From positions 2,418,001-2,482,000 of the forward strand of contig NZ_CAJRAF010000002.1 of NCBI RefSeq assembly GCF_907164905.1: a stretch of 64,000 bases of DNA, given 5' to 3'. Shown here piece after piece: positions 16,791-24,170 of this stretch (its first letter is position 1; each line of letters opens with the position of its first letter). The notes beneath the pieces are model-generated. The model worked only from the letters and a program-made list of their open reading frames with translations, made no database searches and was not told the DNA's origin. The position numbers and the translations under genes are program-made. The DNA comes from Dyadobacter sp. CECT 9275. Its GTDB lineage: Bacteria > Bacteroidota > Bacteroidia > Cytophagales > Spirosomataceae.

Positions 16791-18212
16791 TTACAAAAGT
16801 GTACTTGGACATACGTAATTACTCACTTCAAACTTTCCTGACGCTTTAATCGACTTAAAACCGCCCTGCACATCAATCAGGTTATCGTAGCCCCTTGCTT
16901 TCAGGATGGAGTTGAAAATCATGGACCGGTATCCGCCCGCACAATGCACCAGGTAGGTTTTGTTTTTATCAATTTTTGCCAGATTATCATTGAGGTAGTC
17001 GAGCGGTACGTTTTCTGCACCGATCACATGCTCGGAAGCAAACTCACTGGCTTTGCGTACATCCAGTACCACCATGCCCGGGTTCTCCTCCAATAACCCG
17101 CTCATTTGATCCACGCTCACCGATTCGATCCGATCAATCTCTTTTCCGGCTTTCAGCCAGGTTTCCATTCCACCCTTCAAAAACCCAATCGTATGGTCAT
17201 AGCCCACACGGGCCAGTCGGGTCACCACTTCCTCTTCCCTTCCCGCGTCGGTGATCAGCAGAATCTTCTGTTTGATGTCCGGGATAAGTGTTCCCACCCA
17301 GGGCGCAAAACTTCCGTCGATTCCGATGTTAATAGAATTGGGAATAAATCCTTTTGCAAAAACAGCCGCATCCCGGGTGTCCAGCATCACCGCGTCAGTT
17401 TCATTGGCCGCGGCTTCGAAAGCCGCTGCGCCCAATGCGTGCGTACCCCGTTCCACTACCGTGTCAATACTTTCGTATCCCCTGATATTCATCATCACAT
17501 TTTCCGGAAAATAAGCCGGTGGCGGCATCAGGCCATCGGTTACCTCCTTTACAAATTCCTCCTTGGTCATGTCGGCCCGCAGTGCATAGTTGAACATCTT
17601 CTGGTTTCCCAAAGTATCAGTCGTTTCCTTACTCATATTTTTGCCGCAGGCACTTCCGGCACCATGAGCAGGATATACAATAATGTCATTCGCCAGCGGC
17701 ATAATTTTGTCACGCAAGGAGTCAAAAAGATGTTCGGCCAGTTTTTGTTGTGTCAGCTCGGCTGACACCTTCTGGGCAAGGTCAGGACGGCCGACATCCC
17801 CTATGAACAATGTGTCTCCGGTAAAAATGGCTACCTCCTTTCCGTTCTCATCCGTTAACAGATAACAACTGCTTTCCATGGTATGTCCTGGTGTATGCAG
17901 TACCTTAATGGTTACCCCACCCACCTGAAGCACCTGACCATCTTCGGCTACAAGCGCATCGAAACCAGGTTTGGCGGTCGGTCCGAATACGATCTGAGCT
18001 CCGGTTTTTTCAGCAAGGTCAATATGCCCTGACACAAAATCAGCGTGAAAGTGCGTTTCGAGCACATACTTGATGGTAGCGCCGTCTTTTGCAGCGCGAT
18101 TGATGTAAGGTTCAACTTCACGAAGCGGGTCAATGACAACCGCCTCTCCGTTACTCTCGATATAATACGCGCCCTGGGCAAGGCAGCCGGTATAGATTTG
18201 TTCTAGTTTCAT
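16791..18212 (-). CDS. CstB-like persulfide dioxygenase fused to two rhodanese domains
   Basis: A 473-residue three-domain protein. Domain 1 (about 1-240) is a metallo-beta-lactamase fold of the ETHE1/persulfide dioxygenase group: T-H-F-H-A-D-F-V-S-G-H, H-T-P-G-H-T-M-E-S, F-T-G-D-T-L-F-I-G-D. It oxidises persulfide sulfur with O2 using mononuclear iron. Domain 2 (about 260-365) is a rhodanese fold whose cysteine position reads I-T-D-A-G-R, so it is a non-catalytic pseudo-rhodanese. Domain 3 (about 370-473) has the catalytic loop H-C-A-G-G-Y-R-S. This order (dioxygenase, pseudo-rhodanese, rhodanese) is that of CstB, which makes thiosulfate from persulfides. It is the first gene of the five-gene sulfur operon. 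A Crp/Fnr-like operator and a -7-like element lie upstream (18254-18297). No sulfide:quinone oxidoreductase gene is in the window. Confidence 0.9.
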   Translation of the reverse strand: MKLEQIYTGCLAQGAYYIESNGEAVVIDPLREVEPYINRAAKDGATIKYVLETHFHADFVSGHIDLAEKTGAQIVFGPTAKPGFDALVAEDGQVLQVGGVTIKVLHTPGHTMESSCYLLTDENGKEVAIFTGDTLFIGDVGRPDLAQKVSAELTQQKLAEHLFDSLRDKIMPLANDIIVYPAHGAGSACGKNMSKETTDTLGNQKMFNYALRADMTKEEFVKEVTDGLMPPPAYFPENVMMNIRGYESIDTVVERGTHALGAAAFEAAANETDAVMLDTRDAAVFAKGFIPNSINIGIDGSFAPWVGTLIPDIKQKILLITDAGREEEVVTRLARVGYDHTIGFLKGGMETWLKAGKEIDRIESVSVDQMSGLLEENPGMVVLDVRKASEFASEHVIGAENVPLDYLNDNLAKIDKNKTYLVHCAGGYRSMIFNSILKARGYDNLIDVQGGFKSIKASGKFEVSNYVCPSTLL

Positions 18213-18253
18213 GTTTGTTTTATAGCTAAATGTTCTTGGTTAAACTGATGATA

Positions 18254-18297
18254 CAAAATTCAGGATGTTTAACTGGTTGGTCAGTGATATTTGTCAC
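18254..18297 (-). promoter_or_regulatory. Crp/Fnr-type operator with -7-like element, sulfur operon
   Basis: The operator GTGA-TATTTG-TCAC (18284-18297, as read on the plus strand; arms extend to AGTGA/TCACT) matches the TGTGA-N6-TCACA-type site of the Crp/Fnr superfamily. On the minus strand, 23 bases after the operator, comes GAATTTTG (18261-18254), close to the Bacteroidota -7 consensus TAnnTTTG. That puts the operator centre near -41 from the expected start, the class II activator position. The same geometry is found upstream of the TauE/SafE gene. Confidence 0.65.
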
Positions 18298-18373
18298 TCA
18301 GAAAAAAGAAATACAAAAAAATGAGAGGTACTCAAAGAAATAAAAATAAAACCCGTTGTCACTCCGTCCGGAC

Positions 18374-19177
18374 TTAACCTACTGCCACCATCAGTTCCTT
18401 TGCAATGATAAAAGCGCCCATAACCAGCACAAACCAGCCAAATGCTTTTTTCAATGCTGCAGCATCCACCTTCCTGGCCATCATACCTCCTATCAGGATG
18501 CCTGTCATGGCAATCGCTGTAATTTTCAGCAGAAAAACCCAGTCGATCACGAAATGCCCCAAATCGCCCGCGAAACCGATCAGGGAGTTCAGTGCGATAA
18601 TCAGCAGGGAAGTTCCTACTGCTTCTTTCATGGGCATGCCCAGAACAAGAACCAGGGTGGGAATCAAAAGAAAACCTCCGCCGGCTCCGAGGATGCCCGT
18701 CGTCAGACCGATGCCGACTCCGCTCAGTAACATTCTGATCATGTTTCCCTTCAGATCACATTCAAGGCAACCTGGCTTTCTTTCCTTGCTTCTGATCATG
18801 CCCACAGATGCCGCCACCATTAACACTGCGAAAAGGAACATCGTCAGAACAGGCTCGGTGATATGGAAACCTCCGATTTTGAAAAGATCCTTAGGTATCA
18901 ACGGAATCAGAAATTTGCGGGTCAGGAAAACGGTTGTAATGGATGTACTCCCAAACAGAAGTGCTGTCTTGATATTCACCGTACCTTTCCGGTAATTACC
19001 ATAGGCCCCCACCAGACTGGTTGAACCCACGATGAAAAGAGAATAAGATGTTGATACTATTGGGCTGATCCCGAACATATAGACCAGCACAGGAACGGTG
19101 AGTATGGACCCGCCGCCACCAATCAGGCCGAGCGAGATACCGATAAAAACCGAGGCTATGTATGCTATGATTTCCAT
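18374..19177 (-). CDS. TauE/SafE-family sulfite/organosulfonate exporter
   Basis: A 267-residue TauE/SafE inner-membrane protein with about eight hydrophobic segments. It has the glycine-rich G-L-I-G-G-G-G-S-I-L-T-V-P loop near residue 18 and its repeat-related partner G-I-L-G-A-G-G-G-F-L-L-I-P near residue 160. Family members export sulfite, sulfoacetate or similar anions. Genes of this family accompany persulfide dioxygenase/CstB loci, where the exporter is thought to remove sulfite or thiosulfate. It has its own upstream region with a Crp/Fnr-type operator (19196-19239) and is separated by 161 bases from the CstB-like gene, so it is probably a separate transcript of the same regulon. Confidence 0.9.
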   Translation of the reverse strand: MEIIAYIASVFIGISLGLIGGGGSILTVPVLVYMFGISPIVSTSYSLFIVGSTSLVGAYGNYRKGTVNIKTALLFGSTSITTVFLTRKFLIPLIPKDLFKIGGFHITEPVLTMFLFAVLMVAASVGMIRSKERKPGCLECDLKGNMIRMLLSGVGIGLTTGILGAGGGFLLIPTLVLVLGMPMKEAVGTSLLIIALNSLIGFAGDLGHFVIDWVFLLKITAIAMTGILIGGMMARKVDAAALKKAFGWFVLVMGAFIIAKELMVAVG

Positions 19178-19195
19178 TTTTTATCAATTAATACA

Positions 19196-19239
19196 CAAAA
19201 ATCGGAAGCGTCCAGCGCCCGGAAAGTGATAAAAGTCAC
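19196..19239 (-). promoter_or_regulatory. Crp/Fnr-type operator with -7-like element, TauE/SafE gene
   Basis: GTGA-TAAAAG-TCAC (19226-19239) is followed on the minus strand, after exactly 23 bases, by GATTTTTG (19203-19196). Operator half-sites and spacing to the -7-like element are identical to the site at 18254-18297, although the intervening bases differ. The regulator gene itself starts 135 bases away on the other strand. Confidence 0.65.
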
Positions 19240-19331
19240 ACAACGTCAACAAAAACATTTTGATTTTCGCACCAATATCCACCCACTCGCCGACCAATAA
19301 AAAACATAACCGGAACCTTTTTGAAAAGGGT

Positions 19332-19345
19332 TTGATTGAAGTCAA
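19332..19345 (+). promoter_or_regulatory. Fnr-box-like palindrome before the Crp/Fnr gene
   Basis: TTGA-TTGAAG-TCAA (19332-19345) is a perfect TTGA-N6-TCAA palindrome, close to the Fnr consensus, 28 bases before the regulator's ATG. The position would overlap or follow a promoter, so if bound it would more likely repress than activate its own gene. The half-sites differ from the GTGA/TCAC pair at the target promoters. Confidence 0.4.
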
Positions 19346-19373
19346 TGCGGCCAGCAAGTAATCAGTTTATCTT

Positions 19374-20027
19374 ATGATGGAAAGTATTTCGTATTACCTG
19401 GACAGGGTCTTCCCCGATTTTGAACCCGAACTGAAACAACGTTTGACAAAGGATTGTATTCTGAAAACCATACCGGCCGACGAAGTCATCATGCGTACCG
19501 GACAGTATATCAAGCATACCTTGCTCATCGGAAGTGGCAGGGTAAAACTTTACCGGCAAGGTGATGACGGTGAAGAGGCGTTCATTTATTACCTGGAACC
19601 GGGCAATGCCTGTGCGCTTTCCATGATCTGCAATACAAAACAGGAAGCCAGCGAAATTATGGCCAAAACGGTGGAAGATACGGTAGCGATCATGATACCT
19701 ATCCAGATGATGGACGAACTGATGCAGCAATATAAAACCTGGTATTATTTTGTGATCGCCAACTACCGCGCCCGCTTCGAGGAACTGCTGGTCGTTTTTG
19801 ACAACGTGGTTTTCAGAGGTATGGACGAAAGACTCGAATTTTACCTGAAAAAACAGTTTGAAAATAGCAGGAATCAGATTCTGTCCATCACCCATCAGGA
19901 AATTGCCAATGACCTGAACACATCACGCGAAGTGATATCCAGATTGTTGAAAAAAATGGAACAGGATAAAAAAATCAGACTGCTGAGGAACAATATTGAA
20001 TGGCTTTCATCAGGAAAACCGGGATAA
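19374..20027 (+). CDS. Crp/Fnr-family transcriptional regulator
   Basis: A 217-residue regulator with an N-terminal cyclic-nucleotide-binding-like beta-roll (about 20-130) and a C-terminal winged helix: T-H-Q-E-I-A-N-D-L-N-T-S-R-E-V-I-S-R-L-L-K near residues 170-190 is the helix-turn-helix with the family's conserved S-R-E-x-x-S-R recognition helix. No N-terminal cysteine cluster of oxygen-sensing Fnr is seen, so the signal is unclear; the few cysteines (around residues 26, 82 and 88) could be redox- or persulfide-sensitive. It is divergent from TauE/SafE and the sulfur operon, where two matching palindromes were found. Control of sulfur detoxification is the obvious role. A double ATG (19374, 19377) gives a trivial start ambiguity. 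Confidence 0.9.
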   Translation: MMESISYYLDRVFPDFEPELKQRLTKDCILKTIPADEVIMRTGQYIKHTLLIGSGRVKLYRQGDDGEEAFIYYLEPGNACALSMICNTKQEASEIMAKTVEDTVAIMIPIQMMDELMQQYKTWYYFVIANYRARFEELLVVFDNVVFRGMDERLEFYLKKQFENSRNQILSITHQEIANDLNTSREVISRLLKKMEQDKKIRLLRNNIEWLSSGKPG

Positions 20028-20041
20028 CCACGTCGTGAGGC

Positions 20042-20074
20042 AGACTTGCCAGGTCTTCCTGACTTGGCAAGTCT
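20042..20074. terminator. Strong hairpin between convergent genes
   Basis: The arms 20042-20055 and 20061-20074 make a 14-bp stem with one G-U pair around TTCCT. It lies between the Crp/Fnr gene (ends 20027, plus) and the DUF202 gene (ends 20103, minus). The T-run is weak on both sides. A bidirectional terminator is the likely role. Confidence 0.7.
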
Positions 20075-20102
20075 CTTGGTAAAACTGCCCGGTTTGCCTG
20101 TT

Positions 20103-20486
20103 TCAAATGCTCCGCAGCAGATACGCAATGAGTAACATACCGATCAGCAAAATCACACCTGTTAAAAGACTGGTGAGCAGGGTCGACGGACGGTAATTAC
20201 CGCTTCTGAGCAACTGGTCGGTTTTTCGGTACTGCCAGAAAGCTAATGAAATGGCAAGCACCCCGAATGCGACCAGTAAAATCCCTATGATGGCTGAATA
20301 GCCATGTGAAGGCATATTGACCTTGGTCCCAAGCACAAAACCGACCTGCTTCACGAAAAGGGAGAACTTCACTACAACAAATCCAAATGCCATAATCCCG
20401 ATGCCAGTCCTGACCCAGGCCAGATACGTCCTTTCATTGGCAAGGTGGTCATTCGCCTTAAAATCGACTTTGTCGTTTTGATCCAT
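20103..20486 (-). CDS. DUF202 (YidH-like) membrane protein
   Basis: A 127-residue inner-membrane protein with the DUF202 signature N-E-R-T-Y-L-A-W-V-R-T-G-I-G-I near residues 17-31, followed by three transmembrane helices. The function of DUF202 proteins is not established. It starts 27 bases after the stop of the histidine kinase on the same strand, so it is probably the third gene of the regulator-kinase-DUF202 transcript. Membership of a two-component operon that faces an efflux operon hints at a role in envelope stress, which is inference. Confidence 0.85.
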   Translation of the reverse strand: MDQNDKVDFKANDHLANERTYLAWVRTGIGIMAFGFVVVKFSLFVKQVGFVLGTKVNMPSHGYSAIIGILLVAFGVLAISLAFWQYRKTDQLLRSGNYRPSTLLTSLLTGVILLIGMLLIAYLLRSI

Positions 20487-20513
20487 ATAGCAAGAATTAA
20501 AGGGTTGATCCGG

Positions 20514-21890
20514 TTAAATAACGGAAACAGATAATGTGGGCAAAAGTATGCCAACGGTAGTACCCTGCCCGGTTACAGAATGTATCGTAAGCTGCCCCTG
20601 ATGCATATCTATGATCTTTCGGGCAATGGTAAGCCCCAATCCAAAACCGGGCAGATTACCCACATTGGCGGCTCGCATCATCGGCAGAAAAACATCGTTT
20701 AGCTGACCAGCCGGAATGCCAATACCCTGATCGATCACTTTGATCATCACCAGGTTGAGATCAAAGTCAACAATGAGCACAACCGGCTTATTTGCCGAAT
20801 ACTTACTTGCGTTTTCGAGAATGTTATTCAGGACGGTGCGAAGCAATGTTGCATTTCCCATGATCCTGATCGCCGGCGAATTTTCAGTAAAACTGTCGGT
20901 AAGTTGCAGTTCAATATGCTGTCCTGGATGTTTTTCACCAAAATACGTCATTGTATCCAGCACGGTGTCCACAATATTAATGTCCTCCCGGAGCTGCCCC
21001 GCCTGCAGGCCCTCCACTTCGGCCAGGTGCAAAAGCGAATTGGCCAGATCAATGGCTCCCTCCAGACGCACTAGTGCCTTTTCCATACTCTGTCTGGTAT
21101 CAGCCAGGTTTTGATCATAAGCCAGAGAAGTTTCCAAAACTCCCTTTACAACGGTCAGTGGTGTGCGGATTTCGTGGGAAGCGTATGAGACAAAATGTTC
21201 CTGACTCATCGCCAAAGCTTGCAGCCGCGCCAGCAGCTCATTGAACGAGCTGGCCAGATAAGCCGCTTCGTCCCCCTTGGCCTCGGTGGAGAGGCGAAAA
21301 GAGAAGTCGTTCGCAGCCGTCGGGTTCATTTGTCCGATCAGTTCATCGAATGGCCGCAACGCTCGTTGCGCAAACCAGAATCCTGCGAAAGCGACAACGA
21401 CCAGCAGGATGACATTACCGGAAATGAGTATAAAAAGCAGGCTTTCACTGGCTTGCCGGCCAGTAAGATCATACGCGGTTACTACCGAAACATAATGTCG
21501 CCCGTTTATTTTGAAGGATAACGCAACGCCTTCTTTGGGAGCATTCCAGGGCTTTGCGTAATACTGAAAATAAACCTCCTTCTTCCGCGCCTCTACCAGC
21601 AGCTTGGGGGTCAGTTTGAAATGATCCTTCCATGACGAACTGTACAGAAGTTTATCCTGGTCGTCATACAGGGACTGGTGTTGCTCAGGAAGGGTAAGAT
21701 AACTTGAGCGGTGAAATTCCTGCCGGTTCTGAAAAAAAAGCTGCCCCGCCAGCGCACGTCTTTGCAGCCGGTTCCGCATGAGAGATTTCCTGTAGGATTC
21801 GTAATTGTGGTATATAAAAACAGAAAACAAAAGAAGTAACGCGGCCACCAGAATGCCGAAACCAAAGGTTATTTTCCGTTTGATGCTCAT
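20514..21890 (-). CDS. HAMP-domain sensor histidine kinase (OmpR-system type)
   Basis: A 458-residue inner-membrane kinase. A first transmembrane helix (about 7-28), a periplasmic sensor of about 125 residues, a second helix (about 155-178) and a HAMP segment precede the catalytic core. The phospho-acceptor box S-H-E-I-R-T-P-L-T is near residue 240. The N, G1 and G2 ATP-binding boxes follow (N-I-L-E-N-A-S-K-Y; D-Q-G-I-G-I-P; G-F-G-L-G-L-T-I-A). Its start overlaps the response regulator stop by four bases (ATGA type), so the two are translationally coupled. The divergent RND efflux operon is the likely target. The signal (metal, drug or other) is not evident; no His/Met-rich metal-binding loop is obvious in the sensor. 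Confidence 0.93.
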   Translation of the reverse strand: MSIKRKITFGFGILVAALLLLFSVFIYHNYESYRKSLMRNRLQRRALAGQLFFQNRQEFHRSSYLTLPEQHQSLYDDQDKLLYSSSWKDHFKLTPKLLVEARKKEVYFQYYAKPWNAPKEGVALSFKINGRHYVSVVTAYDLTGRQASESLLFILISGNVILLVVVAFAGFWFAQRALRPFDELIGQMNPTAANDFSFRLSTEAKGDEAAYLASSFNELLARLQALAMSQEHFVSYASHEIRTPLTVVKGVLETSLAYDQNLADTRQSMEKALVRLEGAIDLANSLLHLAEVEGLQAGQLREDINIVDTVLDTMTYFGEKHPGQHIELQLTDSFTENSPAIRIMGNATLLRTVLNNILENASKYSANKPVVLIVDFDLNLVMIKVIDQGIGIPAGQLNDVFLPMMRAANVGNLPGFGLGLTIARKIIDMHQGQLTIHSVTGQGTTVGILLPTLSVSVI

Positions 21891-22564
21891 GGCTCAGCCC
21901 CGATCATGTAGCCGACACCAAAAACTGTGTGAAGCAGCCGTGGTTCAAACCGGTCGATTTTTCTGCGTAAATAGTTGACATACACATCGACCACATTCGT
22001 ATTAGTGTTAAAATGCACATCCCAGACATTTTCAAGTAAGTCTACCCTGTTGATTACCTTCCCCTGATTAAGCATCAGATATTCCAGCAATGCATACTCA
22101 CGTGCAGTGAGTTCAATCCGCTGCCCGGCCCGCCATACTTTATGAGAATCAGTTTCTATGGCGAGGTCCAGCAGCTCCAGGCGTTTGGGTCTTGGGGCCC
22201 GCGAGGGATGCCTTCTGGCCAGTGCTTTCAGCCTGAACAGCAACTCTTTAAATGCAAAAGGTTTGGACAGATAATCGTCGGCACCGGCCTCAAATCCCAG
22301 TACCTTGTTCTCAAGACTTCCCAGGGCGGTCAGCATGATGACAGGTATAGCGGGCCAGTTTTGTTTGATAAAACGACAGAGATCAAACCCATTCATCCCG
22401 GGAAGGTTCACGTCCAGAATCACTACATCAAAGCGGTGTTCGTTCACCATGCTCCTTCCGATCACGCCATCGAAAGCCAGGGAGACTCCGATCCCTTCCG
22501 ACAGCAGCCCCTTTTGAATGAACTGGGTTAATTCAACGTCATCTTCAACGACTAAAACATTCAT
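21887..22564 (-). CDS. OmpR/PhoB-family response regulator
   Basis: A 225-residue response regulator. The receiver domain (about 1-118) has the acidic pair E-D-D near 7-9, the phospho-acceptor Asp in V-V-I-L-D-V-N-L-P (about 51) and the K-P-F-A-F switch lysine near 101. The C-terminal winged helix (about 128-223) has E-Y-A-L-L-E-Y-L-M and V-D-V-Y-V-N-Y-L-R-R-K. It is cotranscribed with the kinase (four-base overlap) and divergent from the TolC gene. The 206-bp shared upstream region holds an 11-bp tandem repeat (22659-22680) of the kind bound by this family. Confidence 0.95.
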   Translation of the reverse strand: MNVLVVEDDVELTQFIQKGLLSEGIGVSLAFDGVIGRSMVNEHRFDVVILDVNLPGMNGFDLCRFIKQNWPAIPVIMLTALGSLENKVLGFEAGADDYLSKPFAFKELLFRLKALARRHPSRAPRPKRLELLDLAIETDSHKVWRAGQRIELTAREYALLEYLMLNQGKVINRVDLLENVWDVHFNTNTNVVDVYVNYLRRKIDRFEPRLLHTVFGVGYMIGAEP

Positions 22565-22658
22565 AGATTTTGCTGATCATGTTGGCTTCACGGTTGTAAA
22601 ATTAAGCAACCGGGCGCGAACACCTGCCTCAACCCCCTCTTCTAATCACATTTTAATA

Positions 22659-22680
22659 ACCCTCTAACCACCCTCTAACC
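22659..22680 (+). promoter_or_regulatory. 11-bp direct repeat, candidate response-regulator operator
   Basis: ACCCTCTAACC occurs twice in perfect tandem (22659-22669, 22670-22680). The one-helical-turn period is what OmpR/PhoB-type winged-helix dimers bind. It lies 91 bases before the TolC start and 95 bases before the response regulator start. A TACTTTG string, similar to the Bacteroidota -7 element, follows at about 22692. Confidence 0.5.
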
Positions 22681-22770
22681 GGATGCCTGTTTACTTTGAG
22701 CTTTGGGGCAGGCGACTGACCAGAATACCTGCCACGCAATGAATGTCCGAGAGAAACCAGTAACGAGATC

Positions 22771-24150
22771 ATGATCAGATTATCACGCCTTTTGATAGGT
22801 ATTTTTGTTATTTTAACACAACCTAATGCCCTTTTTGCTCAGACAATTAGCATGGAAGAGGCAATTCACTCGACCCTGGCCAATCACCCGTCAATGGCAG
22901 TGGTACAGGCCGCGCTGGAAGCCGTCCGTACGAATGCTCAGGTCATCAAAGACAACCGGCAACCCAACCTTCGCCTCCACGATCAGATTAATATCGGCAC
23001 CGCAAATGGTCTTTCGGGATCTTATTTTTCAATGGGTCTCATTGTTCCTACTTCCGGAGGCCGGCGCCCGGAGAACAGCATGGAACTGGCCTCAGGCAAT
23101 ATTGCTCTGGCAACCGCAGACTGGGAGGTATTCAATTTCGGAAGATTTCAGGCAGAAGACCGTTTGGCACGGACAGATATTATGGTAAGTGAGGCAGCCG
23201 TAGAAAATGAAACCTATAACATCCGGCTGGCCGTTATCAATACCTACCTGGATGCCTTATGGCTCAAACAAACCCTGAAAATCGAAGAGCGCAACCTGGC
23301 CCGTGTGGATACGGTTCGTCGCATCATCACCAATCTCGTGCATAATGGAATACGTCCTGGTCTTGATTCCTCACTGGCTTCGGTGGAATTCTCCCGTGCC
23401 AAACTCAATTATTTCCAAATGCAGGAAGAGCTTCAGCGCGCCATAATCAAACTGGCGACGCTTACCGGCCGCCCAGTGAATCTTGCGGCTATTGACACTA
23501 CTTTTCATCAGCAAGTACTTCTGATGCAGCCGGTTGACACCAAACTTAAAGCAGATCACCCGTTACTTCGGTATCGGACCAATCTGATCAACCGGCAGAC
23601 AACTGAAATTGATCTGATCAGAAAATCCGCATTACCGAGGGTATCACTGCTTACCTCAGCCTGGGCACGTGGCACAAGCCTGGACATCGACAACAATTTT
23701 GGTCCGCTTGGATCGGGGTTTGGATACAGCCGGACGAATTTTCTGGTCGGTGTTGCTGCAACGGTTAACCTCACCGACTTTCACCGGATAAAAAGCCGCT
23801 CGCAACTGCAACAGTGGCGTATCAAACAAGCCCAAAGCCAATTGGCAGTAGAGCAATTCCAGTTACAAAATACGCTTACAACCTCAGATTCAGTGATGGC
23901 AACGGTCAGGATGGCGCTCCTGGAATTGCCTACCGCCCTCAATTCTGCAGACCGGGCTTTTCAGCAGCGGCTCTCACTTTACAATAACGGGATAGAAAAC
24001 ATTCTTGGCCTGACGGACGCCTTACAACTTCTTACCACAGTGGAAAAACAGGTGGTGAATGTCCAGCGAAGAGCTGTCAACGTCAGGCTGCAAAGAGCTT
24101 ACGCAACCGGCGATTTTGAAGACTTTTTCTCTCTGTTCCGACGCCAATAA
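22771..24150 (+). CDS. TolC-family outer-membrane efflux protein
   Basis: A 459-residue TolC-type channel. The signal peptide ends A-L-F-A-Q near residue 24. Two OEP repeats follow, rich in long amphipathic helices (about 30-215 and 245-455). It opens the tripartite efflux operon TolC-RND permease-adaptor, with only 20 bases to the RND gene. It lacks a lipobox, unlike many Proteobacterial homologues. Substrate specificity cannot be read from the channel. Confidence 0.9.
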   Translation: MIRLSRLLIGIFVILTQPNALFAQTISMEEAIHSTLANHPSMAVVQAALEAVRTNAQVIKDNRQPNLRLHDQINIGTANGLSGSYFSMGLIVPTSGGRRPENSMELASGNIALATADWEVFNFGRFQAEDRLARTDIMVSEAAVENETYNIRLAVINTYLDALWLKQTLKIEERNLARVDTVRRIITNLVHNGIRPGLDSSLASVEFSRAKLNYFQMQEELQRAIIKLATLTGRPVNLAAIDTTFHQQVLLMQPVDTKLKADHPLLRYRTNLINRQTTEIDLIRKSALPRVSLLTSAWARGTSLDIDNNFGPLGSGFGYSRTNFLVGVAATVNLTDFHRIKSRSQLQQWRIKQAQSQLAVEQFQLQNTLTTSDSVMATVRMALLELPTALNSADRAFQQRLSLYNNGIENILGLTDALQLLTTVEKQVVNVQRRAVNVRLQRAYATGDFEDFFSLFRRQ

Positions 24151-24170
24151 TTCCTTTACCCAACAGACCT

